NCBI GenBank assembly: GCA_963978905.1
Contig: OZ022260.1
Span: 459,725-523,724 of the forward strand
Reading direction: 5' to 3'
Length of the DNA stretch: 64,000 nucleotides
Origin: Trichostrongylus colubriformis
Taxonomy: Eukaryota; Nematoda; Chromadorea; Rhabditida; Trichostrongylidae
Of this stretch, positions 21,876 to 33,733 are shown in pieces (the stretch's first letter is position 1; each line of letters opens with the position of its first letter). Below the pieces are notes generated by a model. It saw nothing but the letters and a program-made list of their open reading frames with translations. It did no database searches and had not been told where the DNA came from. The translations under genes were made by a program, and so were the position numbers.

Positions 21876-22643
21876 GGTGGAAACACAGGAACGACGAAAT
21901 CGTGCAAGTTTAGCCCGGAGAACACCAGATAAGCGGGGCGCTGTCAAAGCAGCAAAAAGTGGTCCGATTCGCAGAGAGGAAACCGGCCGAGACGTCTGAC
22001 TAATGCGGGGTTGCACGTCTGCTACTTGAGGAACGCGTCGGCGGTCAAATTCTACTATGTGTACATGTGCGCGTCACATGCGCTTGGCGTGGACGCCGCA
22101 GCTTTCGATGACACAGCCAATCATCGTACGATCGAGTGGCTAGTCCGACCTGAAAATGACCCGGTTCCGTTTTGCAGTTGCACTTATACAGGTGAGAAGT
22201 GCACGCATGCAGTGATGCTTTTTGTCATACGAGAAGTACACAGACTTTAGTATGGATTGGAATGTAGGTGAGGACTGAAGTAGTACCATTCGAGTTTCTG
22301 GGGTGGAACACAGAGAACGACGAAAACGTGCGGGTTCTGTTTTAGCCCGAAGAAAACCAGACCTGTTAGAGGCTGTCAAAGCAGCAAGTGGCCGAGACGT
22401 CTGACTGATGCAGGGGTTGCACCGCTAGTTCAGAAACGCGTCAGAAAGTATGGGCACATGCCCGTCACGTGGACGATGGCTTTCGATGACACAGCCGATC
22501 GTACGATCGAGTGCGTAATTCGACCTGCAGATGTCTCAGCTCCGTTCTGCAATTGCTTTTGTACCAATGAGCAGTGCCCTTGCGCAGTCGTGGAACAAGG
22601 CTGCTTTTGCTATAGGAGAGTACAATGACTTTAGATAAGGAAT
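21876..22643 (+). repeat. Diverged tandem duplication, about 0.4-kb unit
   Basis: Copy 1 (21876-22255) and copy 2 (22298-22643) share GGTGGAACACAG-like, GCCGAGACGTCTGACT, GGGGTTGCAC, GCTTTCGATGACACAGCC and CGTACGATCGAGTG blocks in the same order. Neither copy holds a full open frame of recognisable type. Confidence 0.65.
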
Positions 22644-22649
22644 GATTTG

Positions 22650-23688
22650 GTATTTGATTGTTAGACGCTTGAGCCAAAAGCAATCAGGCCGATCGGCTGG
22701 GAAGGAAAGTGGAAACTGATAAAGTGAAGAGATAGTCGGTTTTTGATAATGGGAAGAGGGCAAATTTATAGTTGATTGGTGAACATTTGAACTTAACGAA
22801 GTCCACGTGACTGATAGTTGTAGAGGGAGGCGTGGGTAGGGCGAGAGTCCAAAAGTTCAAGACAGATGATAGGTAAGGCGAGGATTGCTCAGCTTTGTAC
22901 AGGTCTCAATAATTTTAGGCAAATCCCTCAATCTGTGAAGGAATAAGTTGTTACGGTGCCAAAAACAACAAGAAAAGCTCAAAATTTCAGTAAATTTTTT
23001 TTGAATTCTATCAGGTCAAAGATCTCCACAAGCGTGATGAACTCAGTAGTATGTAGGAAAAAACTTCCGTTACATATATATTCGCCATACGCGTTTTAAC
23101 GAGTTTTACAAAAACCAAATGAACGGAGCAGACGTCAGAGGCAGGACACCGTTACACCACCAATCTGTCAATGTTCCAACGTAAAAAGTCAGGTGGCGAC
23201 CTGTGACTTTGTGACTAATATGGAGTGATAGGACAAAGATCAGAAAACAGCGAAACAGCTGACTGCCCATGTCTCCTGATGAGCCCATATAAATTTTTGA
23301 GTTGACGTCATTCAGCAACCTCACTATTTTCTATGAACTCATAGACTTTTGCCTCCAGTACATTCAGGAATCGCGCATGAAGTTTGTAGGCAAGATTTTA
23401 CTGCGTTAACGTTGGCCGATCTAAGATAGGAATACCCCGAATTGCACCTCACTAATGTCCCCTAGATGGTTTACAAGGTTATGAATTAATAATAGCTATT
23501 ACTGAACTTGCTACACACCGTGGGATGTTTTGAATGGTACTGTATTCGAAAGTGGATTCATAAAATAAAGGTCATGAAGAAGAACGGAAAAAATAGACAG
23601 AATTCAAAGCAGTCCGTTGAATACTCAAATAACTTTTTAACAGTGCGAGCATTTCTTTAGATAGCAATGATATACAACAAATAATCTT
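22650..23688. other. Non-coding stretch, nothing recognised
   Basis: No exon, RNA gene or inverted repeat is supported in this kilobase. Confidence 0.35.
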
Positions 23689-23689
23689 T

Positions 23690-24113
23690 TAGGGAATCGT
23701 CCACGGAAAAATTAGTTCTTATGTTACATATTTGAGTTGTATCTGCCTGATGTGGGCCGCATACAAAGTTTCACGTGAAAAATGTTAATCCGGCTGAGAT
23801 ACGGCACCACAAAGTCACGGCCAGGTGGGCGGACCTCCGAATAAGTGCCCACCTGTCGTCTGCCGCTGTCGGAGACGCATTGTAGGGACAGAAAGATACG
23901 TAACAGTCCCAATCTGCGTTCCCAATTGCGGCCGACGACGAGACGGGCCTTCTACTCGGAGGCTCCGGCCCATCCGGCCGAGATTTTGGGGACTGTATCT
24001 TAGCCGAATTCTCCCTTTTTCGCGTGAAACTTTGCACGCGGCCCTACTTAGGCAAATACAACATAAGTATAAGAGTTAGAGAGAAACTAATTTTTCCGTG
24101 GACGATTCCCTTA
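23690..24113. mobile_element. MITE, GGAATCGTCCACGGAAAAA family, copy 2
   Basis: The ends AGGGAATCGTCCACGGAAAAAT and ATTTTTCCGTGGACGATTCCCT are a near-perfect inverted pair. The inner GC-rich inverted blocks (CCACCTGTCGTCTGCCG and GGCCGACGACGAGACGGG) match copy 1 at 7428. Confidence 0.85.
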
Positions 24114-24198
24114 AGAAAACCATGAAAGGAAGACGATCACTGCAAGTGAACGCAAGGAAACAGTGTGTGGTGTAACGCGGCAATCCCCATCGAAAGAG

Positions 24199-25882
24199 GC
24201 TTTAAAGGCACCATTAGGGGTAAGGGAAAACTGAGATCTGGGAGTACATGTTCACTGAAACGAACCTTCCACTTCAGAATAAACACATGTTGTGAAAATC
24301 GCATTAAAAAAACGCGGCTTGGGGTCTTATGGCGACCCCGCAGCTCGACATGCCGTTATGGGGTGAGGGTCTTTAGTTCCAATAGTATACTGTAGGTGTA
24401 CGGTAGTATAATTACAAGATTACTCAGGTCACTTCGCACCTCACCTCGCACCCCCTAGCATTGCCTATGAGGTGGCCTCACTTAATTGCTCGCACCGACT
24501 ATTGACCTTTGAGTAAAAAGTGATGCACATGTAAAAAGGAAAGAGAAAGTAAATAAATAAATAAAGCATTCGTAGTTCGCAGAGAAACTTCGTTGATACT
24601 AACCAGACTCTTAAGTGTTATCAATAACCATAATAGCGCCATGCATCTTTGCCTTCTTTGGTAGTATTAGTAAGGTTTGTTGATAAAAATCTAGGCTAGT
24701 AAGTAAAGGAAAGCAGTGATGTACTCTTTGAAATAAAGATAGGTAGATTTAAGGAGTTTTTTGGCGTTAATCAGTCCCTTCTGGGGGGTGCGCCGCGCGT
24801 CCTAGTTCTATTCAGGATCGTGGTAGCAAGTGAATGCGATTTGGCTATACAAAGACTTGCGAGAGGCAGCCGATATAGATACAACTCAGTGTTTTCATTC
24901 TCGCAGACGAGTCTGGTACCAACTTATCTACCCCGGGGGATGGAAGGTTTGGTAGGCCTGAACAGGCGCTAGTGGGGGATTTGAGACCGTGCCGTGAGAG
25001 TGGGGTGCGCACCGCTTGTCACTACACCACCTCTGCCTTGATATATTGATAAATCAGGAAATCTTTCACATCTGAAGTCTTTGCACTGTCACTCCTTTTA
25101 TAAAGTTGGAAATAGAAACTGGGTCGTTCGCGGGAGTTATCTAAAAATAAATACGATTGATTATGATTGTGATTGCGCGATTTAGTTTCAAGCTTTGGAG
25201 TTGGTCACTGTAGTCTTGTTTGCATTTCGTGTATGGCTTTCTTTGCACCAGGACTTTTGAAAAGGGAATCCAGTAATTTGACAATAATCGCTCATAATAA
25301 TATTGGAATGTTTAGCTTAATTCACTTCGAAGAAGAGATATACGAGCTTTCCTTGGTTTTTCTGTTTGTTTTTCGTAGTTAATTAGTGTAATAAAAGCGT
25401 TGTAAGAAAAACATAATTATAACTGCAATAACACATGTATAATTTCCAGTGGATCCATCACATATCGTAAAATCAGTCAGTGGGGAAGATGTCAACGGTC
25501 AGTGCAAGCAGTGGGAAAGGTCACCCCACGGGCAAGGCTAGGAGGTGCGAAGCTAGGTGCGAAGTGACCTGAGTAATCTTGTAATTATACTACCGTACAC
25601 CTACAGTACACTAATGGAACTAAAGGTGCACACCCCCGTTATGCGGTTATGCGGCTGGGGGAGTCCTCGTGGAGGGGCGGGACAACGATCGCGGCCGGCT
25701 GGTACAGACTCTGGCCTGTCTTCAGCCCACTCCAGCTGGAGACGCAGAGGAGGAGAAGGGGGATTTTCGGGTTCCTATTCCTCGATTTCTTCGCAGTTTT
25801 ATGTCGTTCTTTCTCTACTGTTACATTGCTGAACAACTCTACTTTCGAAATCCCCCATTTTGCCAAATTTGCCCCTAACGGT
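24199..25882. mobile_element. AAAGGCACC-family MITE (outer), with a nested insertion
   Basis: The left end AAAGGCACCATTAGGGGTAA and the right end CCCCTAACGGTGTTTTA are inverted. Left-part blocks (CTGAAACGAACCTTCCAC; AACGCGGCTTGGGGTCTTAT) recur in the copy at 31806. The element is split by the insertion at 24388-25609, around a GTTCCAATAGTAT / ACTAATGGAACTAAAG join. Confidence 0.7.
24388..25609. mobile_element. Nested 1.2-kb TIR element
   Basis: The ends TACTGTAGGTGTACGGTAGT and ACTACCGTACACCTACAGTA are inverted, and pairing continues for about 60 bp to GTGACCTGAGT / ACTCAGGTCAC and GTGCGAAG. The interior has no recognised coding sequence. Confidence 0.75.
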
Positions 25883-26302
25883 GTTTTAGTTCTTCACGTG
25901 GTCGTGCGAACTCACCCATGGTCACCGCCTCAGGCTACCGCTCAAAGGCGGATCGTGACTATTCAACGACGAAAGGGAGTTCCATTCCCTCGTTGAATGC
26001 AGCGCTCTGCATAATGATACAGCCACCCATAAGCTGTCCCGAAAACTCTGTTTGCGCAGTGATTCGGAAAAACTCTCTCAGTAAAAAATGTAGTTAGTGT
26101 GGATGCACAACCCCAAATTGCAGCTGGAGAAAAATTGTTCTCTTCACTTTTGAAAATGCCGCCTTTCCTATTCTGCAAACTGGGATGGCTACCTCATCCT
26201 TTCTCGTCGCTTTTGACCTTCGACTGCTGAAACTCTACTGTTGCTGTTGTAGTATTTTCATTTCGTAAAGACAACAGAGAGCTATCTGATTCAGAGAAAA
26301 GT

Positions 26303-26660
26303 TAAAGGCACCGTGAGGAGTAAGGAGATCGTGAGAACTGAAATACATGTACTCTGAAATCAAACCTTCCACCTCAGGAGAGGTGATGTCCAGCGAAGAA
26401 TCGGCGCAGTGCATCAGCCAGGCGAGAGCCGGCGAGGACGAGACAACGTTCGCGGCTGGCTAATTTAGCCTCTCCGCCCGTCTGCAGTCTACCCCAGGCT
26501 AGAGACGCAGACGGCGCGAAAAAGAAAGCGGGTATTCGGCTTCCTATTTCTCGTTTCCGTCGTTTTATTTTGTTCTTTCTCTGCTATTACACTGCTGGTT
26601 ACCCCTACTTTCATATTCCGCACGCTGCCAAATTCAGGCCTTCCCTTGTCTCTAAGTTAC
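26303..26660. mobile_element. AAAGGCACC-family MITE, uninterrupted copy
   Basis: It starts TTAAAGGCACCGTGAGGAGTAA and carries the shared core GACAACGTTCGCGGCTGGCTAATTTAGCC, with CCCTACTTTCATATTCCGC near its right end. It is the best local reference for the family without a nested insertion. Confidence 0.6.
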
Positions 26661-27500
26661 CCCAAAATAAGGCTAGGAGATGTCCGAATTTCAGATCGCG
26701 CGAAGATGGCGACGGCTACATGCCACCTTGAATAATTTCAAATAGGATTCTGCAGAGTGTAGAACAAGATGTGTATTGAAGGCCTTGCTACGCCTTCCGA
26801 TGGGAACCGGCGCAGCATTTCAAAATAGAAGTCAAGTTTTCTGAGTCATGCTCGGACCAATTTCGCGAGGAGATGGATAAGTGCAGATTGGATCAGGGTG
26901 CCTGTTACGTCTCAACGTTTGCACACCAGAGCACTCGATCATGGTGAAGCCGTCACCAAATGGACCTTCTGGCGTGGACGACGAGCAGCCCTACATTTAT
27001 CCGATGAGGAAGTCGCTGGAATATCATGATGAAAAGAATCTATGCACAGAGAATTTATGCCACTTCAGAGGAGACAAGCAGTTTAAACAGACTATCGTCG
27101 AAGCATGGCACCAAGTGGACTAGATGACACTTTCTGAAAGACTCCATATGTATAGGCCTAGATAATCAAAATGTTTGGCTATTCAAAGCAAAGGAGGACC
27201 AGATGCCTGGAGAATGAGCATTTTTCCCTTTTTTGTTGTTTCTTAGTTGTCGGATGCTTAAATCTGTTCAATGACTGTATCGTTCTGCAGAATAGTAAAA
27301 GTGGCATTTCCAAAACAAATAAAGGGGAAGAAATTTCTGTGTTTTTCAGCTTAAATCTGTTATTGGTGCGCGGATTCACGTCAACAGTGGCTTACCCTGG
27401 AGAATTTTTTCGAATCACTCTGCCGACAGTTTTTGATCAATTTATAGGTGGCTGAGTCATTATGCAAAGCACTGTAGTTTCTCCCATAATCCCTCAGCTG
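26661..27500. other. No supported gene
   Basis: An 80-codon plus-strand frame at 26881-27123 has mixed codon quality and no domain. A neighbouring frame gives EEMDKCRLDQGACYV, which looks protein-like but is short. A decayed gene piece is possible but cannot be supported. Confidence 0.3.
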
Positions 27501-27504
27501 AGTA

Positions 27505-28023
27505 TCCACTATATATAAAATGCTTCGTCTGTCTGCCCGTCCGTCGGTCACGAAATTAGGCATAATATGAAAAACAATCTGTGAAGATGGGGACAAGTTC
27601 GGAAGCTTGAGTTCCGCCCACGGTGGGCGGGGCAAGCACTGGAATGCTTGGTCCTTAGATCAAGAATTGTTGGCTCGGTTCGAAAATGGTCCAAACGTGA
27701 GGAAAATATGGGCTGACGTCAGCCATGAATACCCATGAAAGAGGCTTACGCACAGTGGACGGAGTGCACCCTGAGAGGGGGTCCGTACAACAAAATTCCA
27801 TAACTCGGTTCCAACGCAGCGTTGAGACCAGGAAAATTTTGGCAGAAATGACCAATGTCCAAGTTATCTTAAACACATTTAAAATGAGAGAAAACCCGCT
27901 CGAAGTGAGCGGACTGTGATGTGGTAATAGGTATTGAGTAAACTTATAGGAAAAAGCAATGCCGATCGACCAGTATGCTCATGGCGTTACGTGCGCAGTA
28001 GTGTGCGCCAGCCCAACTGGTTA
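27505..28023 (+). mobile_element. Helitron-like element, copy D
   Basis: It starts CCACTATATATAAAATGCTTCG and CTGTCTGCCCGTCCGTCGG and ends GCAGTAGTGTGCGCCAGCCC then AACTGG before T. The internal blocks CACGAAATTAGGC and GGACGGAGTGCACCCTGAG parallel copy A at 14361-15153. Confidence 0.5.
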
Positions 28024-28605
28024 GACATATTTGAAGAATTCGGACGATTCATGCTCATGGCATTAGGGTGCGAATCGCTTACTAGGCTTCATCTACTCAC
28101 AATGCAACTTGCATGGTCCAGATCCTTGGAATACGAAGGCTATAAAGTACAACGACGAAAGCTAGGGCAGTGTGTTTGAATACACTCTTTTCTCGCTACA
28201 TATGCGAACTGTCCTACCTTTCTCAAAACTTGATAGCTTGTCATACAAGTACAGCTGGATGGTATACACTACAACAAGTACTCTAAGAAGTACCGAGGGC
28301 GAAGGGATTAAAAGCACCGTTTGATTTTGATCGATTGGGGAATATGAAGGTGGAGATACAAGTAGCAAAGGCACAGAAAGAACGGAGTGAAACGGTCGAA
28401 AATCAGATGTAGGACCTCACACGAAAGCGAGCTTGCACGCTCTCTGCATCACTGAAGGGGAGAGTTGGGTATCGACGGCTGGGCCAAGTAGACCAACGCG
28501 CCCCGCCCTTCACGGTCACTCAGCCACAGGCGCAATCGCACCGAGACGAACTCAGACAAAAAAGCGATAAAGAGCCTAAAACGCACCATCGTTTTACTAG
28601 GTATT

Positions 28606-28770
28606 AGGCCGCCGTCAAACTTCGCGATTTTGCGGTGTCGCCTCTCCGCACGCGAAGTTGCGGCACTGCACAAGACATAGTATCGCGTGCGAGAGCGTGA
28701 CGCCGCAAAATTGCAGAATTGCTCACAAAGCGCCGCAAAATCGCAAAATGGCGGAGTTTGACGGCGTCCT
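28606..28770. mobile_element. Palindromic MITE, CGCCGTCAAACT family
   Basis: The ends AGGCCGCCGTCAAACTTCGC and GCGGAGTTTGACGGCGTCCT are inverted, with TTA on both outer sides, which fits a 3-bp TTA target duplication. Inner blocks such as ATTTTGCGG and CCGCAAAA pair as well. Confidence 0.8.
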
Positions 28771-29283
28771 TAGGTCGGTCAAAGAGTAACCGCCGCCTTG
28801 TGTAGGCTAACTTTTGAAAAATATAAATCTACACAAAAGCCACTGTTTGTATCCAAAAAAAAACAGAAAATGAATTCAGTACAATTTTCGCAACAACCGG
28901 ACAAATTTTGTGTTTCAATCTAAAAATTCAACCCCTCAGAATGCAAAAAGGGTTGGAAGACAATTTTGACATCCTTCTCTTCTTGAAACGACACCAACAG
29001 TTACTTCAAAGTGCCAAATAAGTAGTAGTAGTTCGTATTGGATGCATCCAAGGTGAACAAAGAATACAGCAGAACTTCTGTTCTAGCACTATACATTTTT
29101 GGAGGGAGATCTTTTGATGTGGAGGGTGGTAGCATTAGGGCGGAAAGCGATCGCACCTTTCTCTACCACTCAAGAAGAGCATATTTTTCTGGCGAACTGT
29201 GGTCAGTTTTCGTGATGGAAATTCATTACCATCTAACCAACTGGTTTGTGAAATTCGTAGTGGACTAAGCTTTTCTCTTTTTT
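28771..29283. other. Non-coding stretch, nothing recognised
   Basis: AT-rich DNA between two MITEs. No exon with splice context was found. Confidence 0.35.
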
Positions 29284-29450
29284 GACCACGTTCATACTGT
29301 GCACTAGCAGGGCATGCTCGTTCAAAGGTAGCGAGGCACGGGGAGGTGCAAAGACGAGGCAGACAAGGAGACATGGTGGCCCAGGCTGAGACGCAGAGAC
29401 ACGCAGCCACTTCTTGCCGCCGGCTCCGCAAAGTATGAATGCGGCCTTAG
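29284..29450. mobile_element. Harbinger-like MITE
   Basis: The left end ACCACGTTCATACTGTGC and the right end GCAAAGTATGAATGCGGCCTTA are inverted and belong to the family at 9276. The core carries GACGAGGCAGACAAGG and GAGACGCAGAGACACGCAGCC. Confidence 0.65.
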
Positions 29451-30246
29451 ACGTACACTTGCAAGGCACTCTCCCACTAACCTCTGATTGGCAACATTCC
29501 TTTTGAAAAACGTATCAAATTTCGAGCTCAATCCTCGTGGGAGTTCCGAGACATGTAGTTCCAAACTTTTAGCCATAAATCGTGATTTTCTGTAGTGTCG
29601 AATATCGGCTAGAACAGCGTTCCTTTTGAATTCTCACAAGACCGTGTTTAGGAGAAAAGCATATTTTCTCCTATATAGTAGATATGACTAGCCCAAAAAT
29701 CGCGAAAGATACTACTGAAAAACCACGGAGTAGTCAATGTGCAAAACTACGAGAACATGTCAGACCTGATAAATGCCGGCCGCCCTACCATATAAGCAAA
29801 GATACATTTCAAGTCCAGATTCCCTTCTAACAACAAGGCTCACGCCTGAGAATAAATATATCGAGCAACTCGACTCCAGGTTTGCACATGTGACCACTAA
29901 CATTAAAACCTATTTCTTATACAGTTAGACGTTTGTACCAATCATCGCTCGACTAGTTCAAAATCTGACAACCAAATCAATGGGACTGAGCAGTCGTTGC
30001 TGAGTTATCTCGGCAGTGATATGGCTGACTGATAAACGATTACTCCGATACGAAAAAAAACATAACTGTGGCATGTGTCTACCGTAATCCAAGCATAATA
30101 CGGAAAAATGCGAAACTTTATTCATTATTCATTGCAACCATCCCCTGATCATAAAATATTGCATGCTTTAAAGCAGAAAAAAACATATACAATCATGAAA
30201 TGTACTATAATGTATAATATAACGTGTATTACAAGAGAGGAACACT
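29451..30246. other. Non-coding stretch, nothing recognised
   Basis: No exon or repeat structure could be supported between the two MITEs. Confidence 0.3.
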
Positions 30247-30412
30247 AGGGTGCGCGTCAGGACACTCCAAGCAGGTCAGGTCACACGAGGAGACTGCGGC
30301 CGCGCTCCCTAGCTCGCGGCAAATTCAAACGGGATTGGAAAGGCACTTGGCGCCACGGCGACGCAATGCGCGCGACGCAGCGACCTATTTAAACAGTCGT
30401 GACGCACACCCT
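30247..30412. mobile_element. Short TIR element
   Basis: AGGGTGCGCGTCA and TGACGCACACCCT are inverted, about 165 bp apart, around a GC-rich centre. Confidence 0.5.
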
Positions 30413-30503
30413 GAACAAAAGTTCGTGTTTTGCGAAATGTGATCGCATATGGCATTGTTAATAATAAGCGAACGAGGAAAGTTAGCATTGTAATCAAAGA
30501 AAG

Positions 30504-30635
30504 TTAGCATTGTAATTTCGTATTTAACGCATGAAGGCGTACTGAGAAAAATACAATAACTGCTGAAATAATTATTATTACAGCGTTGAAGAAGCATACG
30601 GTACACAGACCGATGTTACTCATGCAAAGAACAGC
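30504..30635 (-). CDS. Candidate last exon with a membrane segment (cuticlin C-terminus?)
   Basis: A strong acceptor (TTTCCTGTTTCAG) opens a 43-codon exon ending in TAA. It encodes a hydrophobic segment (CFFNAVIIIISAVIVFFSV) and a short basic tail. Its phase (0) fits the exon at 31131-31213. Nematode cuticlins end in one membrane segment preceded by a CMS-like motif, and CMSNIGL is seen here. It may therefore be the end of the ZP gene whose core exons lie at 33734-35725. No cDNA-level evidence supports the link. Confidence 0.45.
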   Translation of the reverse strand, partial: AVLCMSNIGLCTVCFFNAVIIIISAVIVFFSVRLHALNTKLQC

Positions 30636-31130
30636 CTGAAACAGGAAATATTGATTGCTTTTTTCTCTCTTATCGCATGTGCAGAGCTGCTCTATTGTCA
30701 TCCCCCGCAAAGGCAATCTAATCAGAAGAAAATTTTACGTGACAAATAGATAATGCCACTTTGCACTAGGCCATTATGTCTTACGATCTCGGGGACAGCG
30801 ATGACAAATAATCGTTGAGCACATTTGTGCTGCACGTTATCGTCTCAGTAAAATTCAAAATTCATCACATAGAACTTTACTACAAGAAGAAAAATTATCA
30901 TTTTCCTTACGACCACCCAGGGCGGGGCTTGGTGTATGGGCGACTTGACATTCCAGGAACCCTATAGAACGCTTTGAGTCGATTTGAAACACTTTCTGCT
31001 TGCGCGAAGAAGGTCAGATGTACCTCTTTGGTTACGATAGAGCAAATCAACCAATTCAAAAGCAAATTTTTTTTACCGATATTGTAGCGTAAGAGAGATC
31101 CCTCAATAGAAAAGTTCAAACATGTCTCAC

Positions 31131-31355
31131 CTGTCTCACATCAAAGTTCATCTGAATCCAGTTCAGTTTTACTATTTCATCATGTGGAATTATGAAGTCG
31201 GTGTTTTCATCGACTGAAATATTTCGTAGATGATTAATGAATAAGTCGGATAAAATTGGTATTGACCGTTTTACAATAAAAAAGATGTTCATCGAATATT
31301 GCAACATATACGTTACCAACAGGAAGTCTTGTCATACCTCTCAGTTCCTCGTTTG
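31131..31355 (-). CDS. Candidate internal exons between ZP core and membrane segment
   Basis: Two exons fit together. An 18-nt micro-exon (31338-31355) has the acceptor CTATTACAG and donor GTATGA. An 83-nt exon (31131-31213) has the acceptor AATATTTCAG and donor GTGAGA, and encodes DENTDFIIPHDEIVKLNW. Phases agree with each other and with 30504-30635. There is no known domain. I place them in the ZP gene by position and phase only. Confidence 0.4.
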
Positions 31356-31805
31356 CTGTAATAGCAGGGTATGCCTGATGTGATCGACGGCGACGTGGCG
31401 GATCAGGACATGTCGGTACCTGAACAAGGCTATGTTTTGAATAAAAAACAACATGTTATTGTGTTTATGTTGACGAACCAAAACGTAGTTATAGCATTGG
31501 AAAAGGTCACAGCCAGTTTATCTGGACAATTCCCATTCAATCATACTGAAGTAATTTAACGGTGTTTCCGATAAGTCCTCTTCCGTCGACGCTCGAGAAT
31601 GCTCCATAGGAGTGTGTACCCACTTACCGGATTTTGCAACGTGGCGTACGAGTCAGGAGTGCCGTCGTGGATCCGAAGCGATTATCGAGCTTTAAATAAG
31701 GACGTGGCGATCGCACTAGGACCTAACTACACTCAGCGCCCCTAGCTCGTACGCTTCGCGTTCTAATGGCACGCAACGGACCTATATTCTCTTATGCATT
31801 CTTAT

Positions 31806-32873
31806 ATTCAAAGGCACCAGTAGAGGTAAGGGAAAACTGAGATCTGCGAATACATGTTCTCTGAAAACGAACCTTCTACGTCAGAATAGGTCATATGTGG
31901 CGAAAATCGCATTGAAAAAACGCGGCGTGGGGTCTTATGACGACCCCGCAACACGAAGCCTCATCCTGCAGTCATCAACTGGGATGCTGGCGAAAGCTGG
32001 ACAACGTTCGCGGCCGGCTGATTTAGCCTTTCCGTCCGCCCGCAGTCTACACCGGCTTCCTCGGATTTTCGCAGTTTCATGTCGTTTTTCTCTACTCTGA
32101 TACTGCAGAGCACCTCTACTTTCAGGGAAGGTGGTTATTGGTACGACCCCGTCTTTTTCGCACTTGCTTCGCACATGAGGTGCGAGGTTACCCCAGTCAG
32201 CGGCGAGAGCTCGCGGGTCATCTTGTCACCCTCATTGATCCATTAATCGAGTAAAGGTTCATTAATTGAAATACAGATTAACCGCTATTATGCAAATTAT
32301 TCAGATGTATTTATCATCTGTTAACGAAGAGTTACAACACAAAAATAACATAAATCTCTATGAATATATGAGGCTAAGTAGCGAGTCTTTCGTTCGCAAG
32401 AAGACCATCCTCTTTCGATTAGCTAAATTGCTGTCATAGGTATTGCAGAAGAAATGCTTTCCATCATCGACCATCTTATTCCATTTCAGTACGTGTCATA
32501 TTTTTCGATGCAAATGTGCATTTCGAAGTTCCCGCGGAAGTCAGAGTTCATTGCCATCACCAATATTCCGCTTTTCGTGAATAGAGTTCAAGATGACCAT
32601 ATTTTAAAAAGTTTGTGAAACTGTGAATTGCTTCTTCAAGAAAATTATCCATTTATATTGCTTGACTGACTTGTTACTTACTCATTTCATGGATCAATGT
32701 GGGCAACATGATGATCTGTGTGTTCGCGCAGCTAATTGGGGTCACCTCGCACCCCACGTGCGAGGCAAAAGTAATTAGGTGCGAAGAAGGCGTGGTCGTA
32801 CCAATAACCAGCGACCCCTACTTTCATATTCCCCTAATTTGCCAAATTTACCCCTCCCGGTGTCTTTAATGGA
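31806..32873. mobile_element. AAAGGCACC-family MITE (outer), with a nested insertion
   Basis: The left end AAAGGCACCAGTAGAGGTAA and the right end CCCCTCCCGGTGTCTTTAA are inverted. Core blocks AACGCGGCGTGGGGTCTTAT and CAACGTTCGCGGCCGGCTGA match the copies at 24199 and 26303. It is split by the element at 32132-32813. Confidence 0.7.
32132..32813. mobile_element. Nested TIR element, GGTACGACC family
   Basis: The ends TTATTGGTACGACCCCGTCT and GGCGTGGTCGTACCAATAA are inverted, and pairing continues through TTCGCACTTGC, GAGGTGCGAGGT and GGGGT. The flanks left and right (CTCTACTTTCA / CCCCTACTTTCATATTCC) show it landed in an existing MITE. A related fragment (CACATGAGGTGCGAAGTAGG) lies near 8564. 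Confidence 0.7.
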
Positions 32874-32985
32874 CAGAAGATCTCACAGCAGCAAAGCAAA
32901 ATGAAGGAGGCCGTCACCGGACCATCCGTTTCGATTGCACCACTCCACAGCTTGAATAACGAATAGTCGAAGTGTTTGAAAAGAA

Positions 32986-33233
32986 GGTATTACGTATAAA
33001 GCCAAGTTGTAGCCGGGCCGTGATTGCGTACGCCTGTGTCCGGGACGTCCTTCGCCGTCTGGGGTCTCCCGGATTTGCCTAAGCCTTTTCAGGGGAAGAG
33101 CTTTGGCAGCGTCGCGTACTCTGACCTGTCTGGTGTCTGACCTCGCGGCGGGAAGCGTGTTGCCGTAAAAAGCCTGTCTTCAAGCCGGTACGCAATCACG
33201 GCCCGGCTACGACTTGGCTTTATACGTAATACC
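32986..33233. mobile_element. MITE with near-perfect 45-bp inverted ends
   Basis: GGTATTACGTATAAAGCCAA...GGGCCGTGATTGCGTA on the left is matched by TACGCAATCACGGCCCGG...TTTATACGTAATACC on the right, with very few mismatches. It is therefore a young insertion relative to most of the window. Confidence 0.85.
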
Positions 33234-33733
33234 TGAAAAGAAAGCTAACTTGTACATACAACAACAGTCGGAGGCAAGAGAAACTATGAGCTCAATCTTT
33301 CTTTCACCTATATATATGTATATTATTCGATCGAATGACACATTTGCACAAAGATGTATAAAAAACAGAGTGAAGGTTTTTGTGTGAAATTGAAAGACAC
33401 AGATCTCGTGCTGAAGGAGCCCATGCGGACTCGCGAATACAAAACGCGCGGCATTTTTGCAACAGATGCACAGCGACGCCGCACTGGCTTCTTCTGTTCT
33501 ACATTCAGAAAGTCAAGATGTTGCTTTTTAAAAGCAGAATCTAATCGTATTAAGTTCCTTTTCCAACAACAACTCCACTAAAATGCAGTTCCTGTACTCG
33601 CGTCCAAAAAAAGTTCAAAGTTGTAGCGATTCATAAGGTGGGCTTTTCACGAACTTACCTCGAAAATTCAAATTGTAAGATGCAGAATCTAAACAATTCT
33701 ATGCAGCACCTGCCGTGAAAGAGTTGACCCCAC

